The translations under genes were made by a program, and so were the position numbers. Shown piece after piece: positions 45,087-58,039 of a stretch of DNA of 64,000 nucleotides. The DNA is from Apricaphanius iberus (Eukaryota; Chordata; Actinopteri; Cyprinodontiformes; Aphaniidae): positions 375,001 to 439,000 of the forward strand of contig JAPXFQ010001399.1 of NCBI GenBank assembly GCA_028564705.1. Direction: 5' to 3'. Below the pieces are notes generated by a model, which saw only the letters and a program-made list of their open reading frames with translations, was not told the origin of the DNA and searched no databases. Position 1 is the stretch's first letter; each line of letters opens with the position of its first letter.

Positions 45087-45165
45087 GTCTATTAGAGTGC
45101 CTTGAGATGATATTTGTTGTGAATTGGCGCTATATAAATAAAACTGAATTAAAAAGTGAATTGAA
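45087..45165 (+). repeat. L2-type LINE 3' tip
   Basis: TGCCTTGAGATGATATTTGT then GTGAATTGGCGCTATATAAA and TAAAACTGAATT: the same tip as LINEs A and B, in plus orientation, severely 5'-truncated. Confidence 0.85.
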
Positions 45166-48100
45166 TTAAAGGGTAAAGAGAGAAACAGAACAAACACACC
45201 CCCTCCCCCCACACAAACGGTCTTGTCCACCTAGTGGTAGTGAGAACCTTTATTGACCTCCATTCATTTTAGTGACCATTATGCCTGCCAAAAAACAATC
45301 CAACCCTAACCATTATCGATCTATTCCAAACCTTAACTAAAACTAAATTCACACATCATACCTCTAAAACCAGACAGGAACATACTCACACACAGCATCC
45401 TATGTACACCTCATGTTGCATCAAACTGTCTCAGCACTCAACACACAATTTCTATTAAGATCTGTAACTATATCAAATATCTTCATGCAATTTTTGGTTG
45501 TTGATAATTTCTACAGTTTATCAGAAATCCGGTCATAATCATTTTTCCCCCTCAATTATTTCTTTCCCCAACAATCATTTCTTTCATTTTAGTTTATACT
45601 ATATCCGAACATACTAAACAGAGAATCCAAATCGTGCCGTCACATCGTGTAGATTAATACGATGCATATATGAACATTTTACCAGTCTGAATGCACTGCA
45701 AAGGGCTAAACCATGTAATGGAGGCTGAAGTGCCAATTCAGCCATAGTTTTGAAATTAGGGAACATTTATTGAATTGAAGTGATCAGAATTCAATAAAGA
45801 TCACTAAACAAGGGGCAGATGGATGCAAACTTTGGCCAATGGATGCAGCGATCTGTCACCACCAGTCTGTACCTGTGCAAATGCTTTCCAAACCCTCAGT
45901 AACTTGTCAATCACCTTCAGATTTTTACGTCATGGTTTTAAAACCGATCAAATATGGAAAATGGGTTTTTTCGCATCGCTTCCTGGTTTTAGCCCACTTA
46001 CATGCTTAAGAATCCAATGGCTGAAAGACCTGAGTACATGTGTCTTTTCAATGAGAAACTGCTGCACTGCACACTTGCAGTGGGAATAGAAACCAACGCA
46101 AATAAAAAGGGGGGACAAAAAACATTTGGTCCAGATCAAAGCAAGTGAACTAACATACCTTCCTGGTATAAAAATACGTCTTTAGGCTGTTTCAGTTGGT
46201 GGCTGATTAGCACACTTTTGCTGAGCTCCTGTAATCTGAATCAGGTGTGTTTAAGCAGGGGAACTTCTAAAACACGACAAGGCTTGGGAAACACTGCTTT
46301 AGAGCACCCAAAGCACGAAACAGTAAACGTGGGGTTGGAGATCTTGGAAAAGCTGTTCAAGAAAGCTACATTTTGAAAACAAAGTCAACCCCCCACCTTT
46401 TTTTATGTTCCCTCCATAAGCCACGTTTCTGAAATACAGGAACTCGAAATGTTTGTCCCCAAAGGTTCATGTGCATACTAGTGCATCACAGCTTCAATTG
46501 GCCAACAGTTTCAGGCTCATTGGCAGGTAATTATAAAAGGAGCATTTTTGTGTCACTATAAACAGCAAATGTGTTTGTTGTTTAAAGGTATATTCATTTG
46601 TATGTTAAATTAAAATATAGATGTTTTGCTTTTTTTATTTTTTCCAAGTAATCTTGAGCCAGCAAGAACAGCTGACTAGGCTGATCACAAGCTAGTAGCC
46701 CACTAGCAAAAGCAGTCTGAACACAGACTGCCACAATTTCGTTTGGCTGTATTATAACCATTTTCTTTAGAGCTTCTATGACAAGAGCCTTTCTGGCTCT
46801 TATTGTTAATCTGCAGAGCAGTCCATATCCAAAAGACAATGCCAGCGAAAGGTCAGAGGCAGAAGAGGCAGGGTCTTCAGATATCAGACAGGAGGTCAAA
46901 GTGAAGACATCCAAAGAGTTTAAGAACTACAAGCATCGAGGATTATTGAGAAGTATGCATTCATTTTTTTTTTTTTAAATGTGTTGCCTCTGACAAAATA
47001 TTAAAAAAATGCTGAATAGAGTGCTCAGTGGCTTGTGACTTGGCATTGCACTATAAACACATGACAGTTCAAGTACAGTAGAGTAGTTCTTTAGTGTTGC
47101 TGTTGCTTTACAAAGCAGAATTCAGTGGATGGATTTACAACAGAGTCACCTGTTGAAGCTCAGCTTGACCCATGACCCCAGTCTGATGTTGTATCTGCTA
47201 CATTTGACATGTGGGGTCTCTCCATCAGTCCCCCAAGCTGTAGGTCAAACCTACCTGACGTATCTGCACAAACTGCCAGGAGATGCCCACTAGATGTAGA
47301 GAAGAAATATAACTGTCCCTTTCTGCATTGACAATTTATCTTAAGCATTACTTTTCATTCAGAAGAAATAAGCACGTACAAAATGTTTCAAAATATTTTT
47401 ATTAAAAATCGTTTGGGTCACATATGAAAAAAATTAATAAACCAATTACAAGAACTTATGAACATAATGTACTAATATTTGAGGAAAGCATTTGCTCATA
47501 CATGATTATATTAGCCAGTGGTATATGGCAGATTGGCCCATGCTGCAGCACAGCAGAGTAGTCTGAGTGTCTTGGGGTCAATACTGTAAAATCAACACAA
47601 CCATATAGATTTTTTTTTAAAACAGCTCTTGGGTTGATGTGGATGGCAAACCTTATTGAACTCTAAACAGTCTGCTCTTCGTCATCCCCTTGAAGCAGTA
47701 AGTCTTTGACGCAGGATGGCACTCTTTAGGTCTGATATGTGTAGTCCTTTTTTAACTGCATAAGTTCCCACACCTAGGAGATAAGTTACACCTTACAGTT
47801 TTGCACAAGAAAAAGCTTTGTAATAAGCAACTGTTCATAATTTTAATTTTAAAAGGACAAAGCTCCAGCTAACAACATAATTCAGTTTCAAATATCTAAT
47901 CAAGCTTAGTGTAAATTGTTTTCAAACATATAAATATGATTTCAAATGACCCTATTTAAGATTCACTTCACATAAGGCCCAAGCAGATTCAAATTAAAAA
48001 TTAATCAAAGTAATACCAATTCTAATAGAAGTTTTGTAATTCAGGCTCAACTTTCGGAAAAAGGCTACAAAATATAGACAAAATTATAAACACAATACTT

Positions 48101-48229
48101 ATTTTTGCTCCCCCTTTTCATGTGCAAATCTCAAATATCTGAACCAGACCCATTATTCTCAAATACTGTTCACAGATATGTCTAAATCAGTTTTATCAAG
48201 CACTTTTTCTTTGATAAGACAATCCATCG
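45166..48229. other. nlk intron; no identified gene
   Basis: Mostly AT-rich. A 106-codon minus-strand frame at 46594-46914 (SLALSFGYGLLCRLTIRARK...) and a minus-strand exon-like piece at 47690-47775 (GTYAVKKGLHISDLKSAIL after a CTCCTAG acceptor) are open but match nothing I recognise. They could be parts of one degraded gene or element. Confidence 0.35.
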
Positions 48230-48848
48230 ATTGGACCGATTCTCTTTACTATATATATATGCTTCCAATTGGTAAAATAATTAGACAGCATGGTATGAAT
48301 TTCCACAGTTATGCTGATGATACACAATTATATTTATCCACAAAACCTGATGAATCCGATCAGTTAGGTAGATTACAGAGGCATGTCTCGAAGACATAAA
48401 AACCTGGGTGACTAAATGTTCTGCTTTTTAAATTCAGACAAGACAGAAGTTGTTGTCTTTGGACCAGAAACATTAAAAAGGAAACAGCTAAATCAATCTC
48501 TTCATCTGGATGGCATTTAATTGGCCTCTGGTAAAGAACCACAGAGTAATTTTTGATCAAGACGTGAGATTTAAATCCTATATTAAATAGGTTTCCAAGA
48601 TTTCTTTCCTCCACCTCCAGAATATTATTAAAATGAGAAACATCGTTTTCAGGGATGATGCAGAGCAACTAGTCCATGCATTTGTTACTTCAAGGCTGGA
48701 CTACTGTAATTCCTTATTATCATATGTTCCTAACAGAGCACTTCGTTCTCAGACAGCAGGTTTACAGGTAGTTCCTAGGAATTCTAAAAGTAGAATGGGA
48801 GGAGTTTTTGCTCTACACTGTCTCTTCTCCCTGTCATTAAGTCGGATC
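48230..48848 (+). mobile_element. L2-type LINE, RT part, split by Rex1
   Basis: Reads [20 protein letters not shown] then [14 protein letters not shown], the YADD region of the LINE A/B family, followed by decayed thumb blocks. An internal deletion joins SRLDYCNSLLS directly to [14 protein letters not shown]. The copy resumes with its 3' UTR at 50563 after a Rex1 insertion. Confidence 0.85.
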
Positions 48849-50562
48849 TGATGCAAATAGTTAACACATCCCTCCAGTCAGGTGTCTTCCCCCATGCCCT
48901 CAAAACAGCAAACCCCTATTAAAAAAAACAACCTAGATAATACCTTGATGCAGAATTATAGGCCAATCTCTAATCTCCCATTCATCAGTAAGATTATTGA
49001 AAAAGCTGTATCTCCACAGTTGAACACATTCCTGACAACAAATTACTCCTTAGATTATTTTCAATCTGGTTTCCGTTCCGTCACAGCACTGAGTCTACCC
49101 TCGTCAAAGTTTTCAATGACATCCGCATAAATACAGACAGCGGTAAAACCAGTGTTGGTTCTATTGGATCTCTGTGCAGCGTTTGACACTGTTGATCATA
49201 TTACTGCCAGCTCTTCAATGGTTTGAATCTTTCCTCAAAAATAGGAAGTTCTTTGTGTCCATCGGAAATTTCTCATCAGAACAAACAGAAATCACATGTG
49301 GGGTCCCCCAGGGCTCCATCCTGGGCCCCCTCCTGTTCAATATTTACATGCTCCCACTAACCAAGATTATAGCAGCCAATCAGATTAGCTACCATAACTA
49401 TGCAGACGATACACATCTATACATTTCATTGTCACCAGGTGACTTTGATTCTATCCAGACCTTAAATGAATGCATTGAACAAATCAACGACTGGATGTCC
49501 CATAACTTTCTGCAGCTAAACAGAAACAAAACAGAAGTAATTATTTTTGGACCTAAGGAGGAATGATCCAAAGTCAGCACACATTTCAGCTAATAAAACT
49601 AAAAACTACTCATCAGGCTCGTAATCTAGGTGTAATAATGTACTCAGACCTGAACCTCCAGGGTCACATAAAGGCAATAAAAAGGTCAGCTTTCTATCAT
49701 CTGAAGAACATTTCTAGGATTAAAGGAATGATGTCACAGAAGGACCGTGAAAAACTGATCCATGCGTTTATCTTTAGTCAGATTGATTACTGCAACAGCG
49801 TCCTCACAAGTCTACATAAAAAATCAATCAGACAGCTGCAGCTGATCCAGAACGCTGCTGCTCGTGTTCTCACTAGAACCAGGAAAGTAGAACACATCAT
49901 CCCAGTTCTAAAGTCCTTAAACTGGCTCCCTGTAGCTCAGAGAATAGATTTTAAAATACTCCTACTTTATAAATCATTGAAGGGTTTAGCACCAAAGTAT
50001 GTTGAAGATATGCTGTCAATACATCAACCCAGCAGACCACTCAGGTCCTCCAACTCTAGCCTACTAATCGTCCCTAGAATCAGGACTAAACAGGGAGAGG
50101 CAGCTGTCAGCTTCTATGCTCCACAAATGTGGAATAAACTTCCAAACGAATGCAAAAACGCTGAATTGCTAGGCTCTTTTAAATCAAAGATAAAAACTCT
50201 ACTATTCAGAGCTGCATTTGAATCTTAAATTGTGCTTCTGATCACTTTTTATTTTGTTCTGTTTACCCGATTGTGTTTTATCTGTTTTAATCTGTTTTAA
50301 TTGCATAAATTTGTTCCTTAAATTATTTTTTATTGTTGTGGTTTAATTTCTATTTTTACTTTTTTATTTCTTTTTTAAGTGATTGTGTATTAATTACATA
50401 AATTTGTTCCTTACATTATCTTTTCTTACTGATTGATTACTGTTAAACTTACATGTTTTGTTTGTAATCATGTGGTTTAATTATCACTGAATCATGTAAA
50501 GCATCTTGAATTGCCTTGTGTTGAAAGTGTGCTATACAAATAAAACTGCTTTGCCTTGCCTT
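48849..50562 (+). mobile_element. Rex1 (Babar) LINE, 5'-truncated, inserted in an L2
   Basis: Holds the C-terminal RT (48882-50228) and a 3' UTR that ends in GTGCTATACAAATAAAACTG and CTTTGCCTTGCCTT, the characteristic TGCCTTGCC-type Rex1 tail. It lies between the RT part and the 3' UTR of an L2 copy in the same orientation, so it inserted into that copy. Confidence 0.85.
48882..50228 (+). pseudogene. Rex1 reverse transcriptase, frameshifted
   Basis: Pieces in order: [31 protein letters not shown] (shifted), [13 protein letters not shown] in the gap, then [35 protein letters not shown] (catalytic), [20 protein letters not shown] to a stop at 49566. A second frame (49563-50228) carries the thumb and C terminus: YHLKNISRIKGMMSQKDREK, QIDYCNSVLTSL, LQLIQNAAARVLTRTRK, ending LLFRAAFES. 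At least three frame breaks. The endonuclease is missing because of 5' truncation. Confidence 0.9.
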
Positions 50563-50812
50563 CATGCTTGCGCAGTATGAGGGATTGCTAGGGTTGGAGG
50601 CTGAACTAACTGAACGGATTGCTAAGGTAGCAGGCCTGAGTCAAAGGGGCTCAACCCCATGTCAACAGCTTCATGCAATCTAGCGGGAATCCTTACATCG
50701 GAAACTTTTAACTGATTGGAATGATTGTATAATTTTATTAAAATGACTTTTGTTGTAAAGTGCCCTGAGATGACATTTGTTGTGAATTGGCGCTATATGA
50801 ATAAAAGTTATA
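50563..50812 (+). repeat. 3' UTR of the split L2 LINE
   Basis: GCGCAGTATGAGGGATTGCT and TGTGAATTGGCGCTATATGA with ATAAAAG match the tails of LINEs A and B. It completes the copy begun at 48230. Confidence 0.85.
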
Positions 50813-52699
50813 TTGGGTCATTCTTCTATCTTATATGGAAAAAAAAATCAACATTTTTTAAAAACCTGAAATATAATCTATCCCTAAATTATGGTATGGG
50901 CAGCCATATGTTATAGACAGCAAACGCAGGTGCATAACTTTGAAGCATTTAGAATGCACAGAGATACAATCAAGGGCGTCAGTTTGTTTTTAAAATTGGT
51001 GGGGACGTAATTATTAACTTCAATGCAGTTTAATGATTGGTGGGGACACTTATTAAATATTAATATAGCTTCTAAGTATTCATCTCATTACAATATGCAC
51101 TGCAGAGTAGGCTATAAACGTGGTGAAAATCGCATCTTTAGTAAATCAATACAAGTTAAAAGCCATAGGTTTAACTGTTTTTCTTTTTAAATGTCACCAA
51201 TAGGCTGTTGGTTGGGAAGAATGATTAAAATCCACATCGTAGCACAAAGAACAATGTTGAATATAATATATACTCGCACCAGACGAATGGTCCCTCATTT
51301 ATTGTGGGGGTTCTAGAAATGACCCAAAAATCTGCAAAGTAATCATCTTTTTTTTCTTTCTTTTTTTTTTACAATTAATGTGTTTCAAGGCTGTAAAACC
51401 CCTCGCCACAAACCTTTTTAAACTTTTCTCAGACATACATTAACATTTAATCACATTTCTTACTAGTTTTAACACTCAAACCTCCGTATAATTAAAACAT
51501 AAAGTATTACGCAGTACAGTCTCTCTGCTGTTGTGCCGCTCGGTGGGTTTTTTCTCCCCTGAAAGTTTCTGAGCAGCCAGGTGTCGTTTCCGAGTGAACA
51601 TAATTATTGGTAGTTTTTGTGCGTCATTTTTTTCTTCTGGATGAGAAAATTATTAAAACCAGAAATAATAACTTTGGCAAGCACGGGAGACATAACGAGG
51701 AGATTAATCATTTAGGACGCAGAAAACAATGTGCGTTAGTATGCTGTAAAGAAAGCATTTAAATTGTGCTATTTTAAAAATCCACCAAACAGCGAAGCAG
51801 CAAAGGATGGACCTGTGTTATAGCAAAGGAACTGTATAACTGTAGTTGTTCCATTTTGAAACGGGTACCAGTGACATTGCCGGACTCCGCCCTGTAGCTG
51901 ACTACCAGTCTTTTAAAACATGACATATCATAAATAGGCCGCTTATCTGAAGCTCAAAATGATAAATGAATAAGAATAATTGCAAGGCATGTTGATTCAT
52001 AATCTTTTTAAAGTCTGCAACTTTATGAAGCTTTAACTGCTTCTGCTGTGTAAAAGTCCGTCTCACCTGCGTGCGTTTCTCTTGCATCCGCTTGCTCTAG
52101 ATTTCAGGAGATTTTATTTGACTTGTGAGCATCAGGGAGCTGCTATATAAATGCAGGAGACTTCTGCAATTTGATATTTGGGAAAAGAGTGCATTTATAC
52201 TTCAGCATTTTCTGTGATATCGCAGCGCAGCAGTCGGAGAATGTTTTCATCTTAGAGGAGTGGGTCTTTCACATCATGACGCATGTGGTGTGCCTGGAGC
52301 ATCTTGACAGGTAGAATAATCTTAGTGGCCCACTGCAGCACTTTATTATAACTCATTGCACTAATGAGATGATCAGATGACCGTTAAAGCCCGAGCTCGA
52401 TCCAAGACCGTGGACAATGATAGAAATTAAGCCTGGTCGGGTTCCGGCAAAATTCTTCAGATCTAATGTAAATGAGCAGAAAGAAACATGACTGCATAAG
52501 AAACTGGAATTGAGTTAATTAAATTGTATTCTGTTTAAATACTGATGGGGAAACTTTACTGGGAGCAGAAGTGGCTGTTAGGTCAGTAAAAATTTCTACA
52601 TCAGGCTGGGTTGGGACAAACCTGTCAATCATAAATATTGCTGGGGACATGTCCCCGGCGTCCCCGGTTAAAATGACGCCTATGGATACAATGACAATA
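50813..52699. other. nlk intron; no gene recognised
   Basis: AT-rich. Short words ATTGGTGGGGACGTAATTAT and GATTGGTGGGGACACTTATT near 50997-51053 are near-duplicates. The rest shows no coding, splice pair or repeat ends. Confidence 0.45.
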
Positions 52700-53300
52700 T
52701 TCTGAGGCCCATTGTTGTGCCATTCACACACAACCATTCTCTCATGCAGCATTATAATGCATAGCCCCATGATATTTATGCAATTCCTGGAAGCTGAAAA
52801 AAAAAAACAGTTTTTGAATGGCCATTATACTCACCGGACATGTCACACATTGAGGATGTTTGGGATGCTCTGGATGGGGTTATACGACACAGTGTTCCAG
52901 TTTCTGCCAATATTCAGCAACTGAGTACAGCCATTGAAGAGGAATGGACCAACATTCCACAGGCTACAATCAACAATCTGATCAACTCTAAGCAATGGAG
53001 ATGTGTTGCACTGCGTTAGGCAAATGTAAGGCAAAACTGCACATTTCAGATTGTCCTTTTATTGTGGCCAGTGCAATATGCAGTCTAATCAGCACCTTGA
53101 TATGCCAAATTTGTGAGGTGGGATGGATTATCTCCACAAAGGAAAAGTGCTCACTAACTAAGGTTAAGACAGATTTGTAAACAATATTTGAGAGTACGGG
53201 GGCTTTCGTGTATACTGAAAATGTTCCAGATATTTGACTTCCGCTCATTAAAAATGGGAGCAAAAACAAAAGCATTGCATTTGTATTTTTGTTGTTTAAA
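52700..53300 (+). mobile_element. Tc1-type transposon, 3' part
   Basis: Carries the C-terminal transposase (52819-53019) and a 3' flank with TGGATTATCTCCACAAAGGA, AAAAGTGCTCACTAAC and AAAAATGGGAGCAAAAACAA, the usual end of a widespread fish Tc1 family. The 5' end and most of the gene are missing. Confidence 0.8.
52819..53019 (+). pseudogene. Tc1 transposase C terminus
   Basis: 67 codons with stop: WPLYSPDMSHIEDVWDALDG, then PVSANIQQLSTAIEEEWTNI and PQATINNLINSKQWRCVALR. It includes the catalytic Glu block (SPDMSHIEDVW, last residue of the DDE triad). Domains for DNA binding and the two Asp are absent. Confidence 0.9.
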
Positions 53301-54072
53301 ATATTCCTACTCTAAAACCTTCTCTGAGTAACACATTTAAAAAAAATAAACGTTTGGTGTCAAAGCCATGCTGCTGTCAGCCATGTTTTTTGATGCCCTT
53401 TTACTGTCATTTTTTAAATGATTTTAATGCCATCGAAAGAACCAGTGACAGCAATATATTATATATGTACATTAAAGAAAAAAACCCACAAACAGTGTAT
53501 TTTAAATACTTTGAGGTAAATGTAATTTATGAATTGGTGCTATAATCATTGTGCTAGTTTTGTCCTTTCCATGTTTGGCTATTTCTGAATCTGTAAACAG
53601 CCTGGTACAAGTCAGAAACTCCTTCATGGAATGTGTATGAGTGGTGCTACACAGCAGTGTTCAGACAGCAGAGCACCTCCACATACAGCGTTACGCGCAA
53701 TCCAAAGGTTGCGCGAAGACTGCTCAATGTTTCAATGGTAGTGTTCACTACACCTGCAATTGTACAGTTTGTGGTAGGTAGTCGCTAAAGACTGTTGGTA
53801 ACAGAAAAGTAGCCACAGTTAAGGGCTGGGTACTGTACCAGTACCTTAACAATGCTTTTTCGATACAATTTCTAAGAGAAATTTTAAGAGAGAATAACAA
53901 AGTAATGTAAATAATTTTTCATTTTATTATATTGATGCGTCTCCTCCAAGCATCACATGACTAGGGCTAAGTCATTTGACCAATAGTAGTGGAAGGAATA
54001 AAAGGGCAAATTAAAGGGGAAATTGTATTGGAAAAATAACAAAATTTAGAGCCCTCCCCCCATCAGAATCAC

Positions 54073-54075
<3 letters not shown>
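53301..54075. other. No gene recognised
   Basis: Intron-like AT-rich sequence between two Tc1 relics. Confidence 0.5.

Positions 54076-54132
<57 letters not shown>
54076..54132. repeat. (TA)n microsatellite, left of a Tc1 element
   Basis: About 28 TA units ending at the Tc1 insertion point. Confidence 0.95.
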
Positions 54133-54135
<3 letters not shown>

Positions 54136-55486
54136 TACCGTTCAAAAGTTTGGGGTCACCCAAACAATTTTGTGTTTTCCATGAAAAGTCACACTTATTC
54201 ACCACCATACGTTGTGAAATGAATAAAAAATAGAGTCAAGACATTGACAAGGTTAGAAATAATGATTTTTATTTGAAATAAGATTGTTTTTACATCAAAC
54301 TTTGCTTTCATCAAAGAATCCTCCATTTGCAGCAATTACAGCATTGCAGACCTTTGGCATTCTAGCTGTTAATTTGTTGAGGTAATCTGGAGAAATTGCA
54401 CCCCACGCTTCTAGAAGCAGCTCCCACAATTTGGATTGGTTGGATGGGCACTTCTTGCGTACCATACGGTCAAGCTGCTCCCACAACAGCTCAACGGGGT
54501 TCAAATCTGGTGACTGCGCTGGCCACTCCATTACCGATAGAATACCAGCTACCTGCTTCTTCTCTAAATAGTTCCCTTTTACCCTGTACAAATCTCCCAC
54601 CTTACCAGCACCAAAGCAACCCCAGACCATCACATTACCTCCACCATGCTTAACAGATGGCGTCAGGCATTCTTCCAGCATCTTCTCAGTTGTTCTGCGT
54701 CTCACAAACGTTCTTCTTTGTGATCCAAACACCTCAAACTTGGATTCATCCGTCCACAGCACTTTTTTCCAGTCTTCCTCTGTCCAATGTCTGTGTTCTT
54801 TTGCCCATCTTAATCTTTTTCTTTTATTGGCCAGTCTCAGATATGGCTTTTTCTTTGCCACTCTGCCCTAAAGCCCAGAATCCCGCAGCCGCCTCTTCAC
54901 TGTAGATGTTGACACTGGTGTTTTGCGGGTACTATTTGCTGCCCACTGAAGGGAGTAGTACACACCGTTGTAGGAAATCTTCAATTTCTTAGCAATTTCT
55001 CGCATGGAATAGCCTTCATTTCTAAGAACAAGAATAGACTGTCGAGTTTCAGATGAAAGTTCTCTTTTTCTGGCCATTTTGAGCGTTTAATTGACCCCAC
55101 AAATGTGATGCTCCAGAAACTCAATCTGCTCAAAGGAAGGTCAGTTTTGTAGCTTCTGTACCGAGCCAAACTGTTTTCAGATGTGTGAACATGATTGCAC
55201 AAGGGTTTTCTAATCATCAATTAGCCTTCTGAGCCAATGAGCAAACACATTGTACCATTAGAACACTGGAGTGATAGTTGCTGGAAATGGGCCTCTATAC
55301 ACCTATGTAGATATTGCACCGAAAACCAGACATTTGCAGCTAGAATAGTCATTTACCACATTAGCAATGTATAGCGTGTGTTTCTTTAAAGTTAAGACTA
55401 GTTTGAAGTTATCTTCATTGAAAAGTACAGTGATTTTCCTTCAAAAATAAGGACATTTCAATATGACCCCAAACTTTTGAACGGTA

Positions 55487-55489
<3 letters not shown>
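54133..55489 (-). mobile_element. Tc1/mariner transposon inserted in a (TA)n tract
   Basis: Both termini read CACTACCGTTCAAAAGTTTG plus GGGTCA, a perfect 26 bp inverted repeat. The element lies between TA runs on both sides, consistent with TA-targeted insertion. It is 1,357 bp long with a minus-strand transposase shortened by internal deletions. Confidence 0.93.
54295..55077 (-). pseudogene. Tc1 transposase with two internal deletions
   Basis: From ATG at 55077: MARKRELSSETRQSILVLRN and MREIAKKLKISYNGVYYSLQ (helix-turn-helix), then a jump to STSTVKRRLRDSGL and a TAA stop at about 54870. It resumes in the next piece with RLANKRKRLRWAKEHRHWTE, VLWTDESKFEVFG (first Asp) and VKHGGGNVMVWGCFG. 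After YLEKK it jumps to EWPAQSPDLNPVELLWEQLD (Glu). The second Asp block (D-N-D-P-K-H) is deleted, as is the second helix-turn-helix. It cannot be active. Confidence 0.92.

Positions 55490-55527
<38 letters not shown>
55490..55527. repeat. (TA)n microsatellite, right of the Tc1 element
   Basis: About 19 TA units continuing from the element end. Confidence 0.95.
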
Positions 55528-55529
<2 letters not shown>

Positions 55530-56605
55530 TACTTTGTTTTAAACTACTGAAATAATTTTAATGCAGCTTAGACTCAGATTTCATGTTTTATAATTACATT
55601 TAAGCCTCCTTTTTTTGCCAAATCTATTGAATGATTTTTAATGTTTTTTTAATGCCCTGAAGAAACCCTGATAAAGTTTGGCAACTCACCAATCAGAGGA
55701 GGATCCAAGACCATCGTGGATGCAGGGGGAGGAAGGGGTTTCAGCAGTTAACCTCATTTCATTGGTGTACAAATTCAGGTTATGTCTTTCTTCTCATATC
55801 TGACGAAAACAATAAATAAGAGTGCTAATTCTAGCACCATAAAATACATGGTATCGCCTACGTTCTCACAGATACAGCTAACATGAGTCAGCAAGTAACA
55901 CACTGCTTGGAAACTTAGTACAGTACATACTACAAAATTACAAGCAATGCAGTTTGTCGTTTTCATTTTAGCCTCAACTACTATATTATAATAATATATA
56001 ATATTTTTCAAAATGACAACATAATGATGGGAAATGTCAAACAACCAAGTAAACATAACATCTTACCCAATCTCAGAGATATAGAGCATCCATGGCATCA
56101 GTTTGTAGCTCTTTCTGTTCTGTCAGCTGACACCTTGGCTCAAATGCAGCACCGATGGTTACTCAGCTCTTTTTTTTCCCCCATTTTTCATCAGCTTTTT
56201 CCTCGGCAATAGCCTCTGCAAATACACTTTTCTGCTGTTGGAACCTTTTTCGTCTTTATTCCTAACATAATGCACCAAAGCAAACGTATACCAATTTAGT
56301 ATGAAAGCTAAAATAGCTAGCCCAGCTCTGGCTCCACTTACTGCTTACTGCTCCAAGCCAAGAATGGGCGATGCATGCCCAAAGAGGGTAACTGCAGAGA
56401 GGGAGGGACGTTGACATGGTGGACTGATTGATGGCTTATGAGCCAATCGTCTGGAACTGGCTGGTCAAGACAATTGGATGAGGTTTTTCAAGATTTTACA
56501 CTTCAGAGGCAATTATAATTTCTTGGTTGTTTTGACAAAACACCTATTTTATTCGTTGAAACAAAAAGCGTTCCAGAAAAAATAAATCACCTACCTCACA
56601 TTTAA
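55528..56605. other. nlk intron; no gene recognised
   Basis: AT-rich sequence without coding or repeat-end signals. Confidence 0.5.
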
Positions 56606-57423
56606 ACTACTAGCAGTGTTAGGGAGAATACTTTGTCAATGTATTTAGTTAAAGAATACTAAATACCGCTTTAAAATGTATATTGTAACGTATTCCATTA
56701 CTTCCCTGAATCCTGGTACTGTATTCTACATAGTTTGAACACTTCCCCTTAAAAACAGCATTTAAGTCTATTAAATGTCACAAAATGTTCTTATAGCTAC
56801 TCCCGCAAGAAAACAGAGGGCATGCTAAACACTATGTACTGACTAGGAAAAAATAAATAAAACCATTTAATTATTTTTGCTACAGCACTGTTACCTCTCA
56901 TTGACTAAAAAACAAACAAAAATAGTTTTTAGCACTAATTTCTCTTTACATTTGATTAGATTTTGATATTTAATAATCAGAAATGAAGTATAGCTATTTT
57001 GCAGCCACAGCCAATTAGGCTATTTGCAACTTTCTGTTATGAACATGCAAAGCATTGTAAACTGACATTCATTGCACTCCAAATGGAAAGCTTTTATCCT
57101 TATAGCCATAATTTGCAGGAAACCCATCAAAACAACATATAATCAAGCCAGTGTTGTCAACTTTCTAACTACTTTTTAGACCCGCTTACAATATTTTTCC
57201 AAAAAGAGCCTAGTGAAAAATCTAGCGACATTTCTGACAACCATCAGCTACTTTCTATGACACTTTGTCGCTGATATTCCTTGCACATTCGACAGAGACC
57301 CAACTTGGTCTGCTCTGAACTGTCCTTCAGCAGGACAGAAACCTCTCTCGGTTCATTTCACGCAGCGTCGTCCGGAGAGTATGGAGTCGAGAAAGGCTCA
57401 TAATAAATAAACTCAGGGTTATT

Positions 57424-57622
57424 CACAAATGCATATGCTCATTCGGAAATGCACATGGTCTCTTTCACAAATGCACATGCTGAGGTTCACAAATGCACAT
57501 GATCTGTTTCACAAACACACACAATCTGTTTCAAAAATGCACACAATCTCTTTTAAAAAATGCACAAAATCTGTTTCAAAAATGCAAACAGTCTGTCTCA
57601 CAAATGCACACAAGCTGTTACA
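57424..57622 (+). repeat. 22 bp minisatellite
   Basis: About nine imperfect units of CACAAATGCACACAATCTGTTT (shown: CACAAATGCACA core). Units near 57486-57620 are a regular 22 bases; the first two are more diverged. Open frames here are by-products of the repeat. Confidence 0.9.
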
Positions 57623-58039
57623 TAAATATAATTTGGAAAAAAGCTTCATATATACTCACAGATCATACAAATTGCTGAATGTGCATGAACCCACCACTTC
57701 TCATTTGCGAACCTCTCTGCATTCGTGAGAGAATTCTGTGTGGTGAGTTCGGAGACTCACCTAACAGGCACGGACAACTAATGTCACCATTGGCTAAGGG
57801 ACCTGTCAATCAAATTAATCACTTAGCCAGCTGTTCGCTTTCAGCCAATGGATGGCTCCTAACATGTTCCATCCTCATTGTGTGCCGAACGTATGGACCC
57901 CGGCAATAACTGTTAATTACTTATCCATTTCCCCAGTTTATTAAACAGTAGGCATGAATTACTAACCCGCCTACTGAATTGTTAAATGTTAAAATAAGGT
58001 GAATAAAAAATATAACATCCAGGATCAGTTTCTCTGCTC

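Noticed and set aside
46594..46914. 106-codon minus-strand frame
   Set aside because: Open but not recognisable, no splice signals or neighbours to support a gene; noted only in the gap entry.
57429..57728. 99-codon frame with repeated MH-F-KC motifs
   Set aside because: By-product of the 22 bp minisatellite; frames rotate with the repeat.
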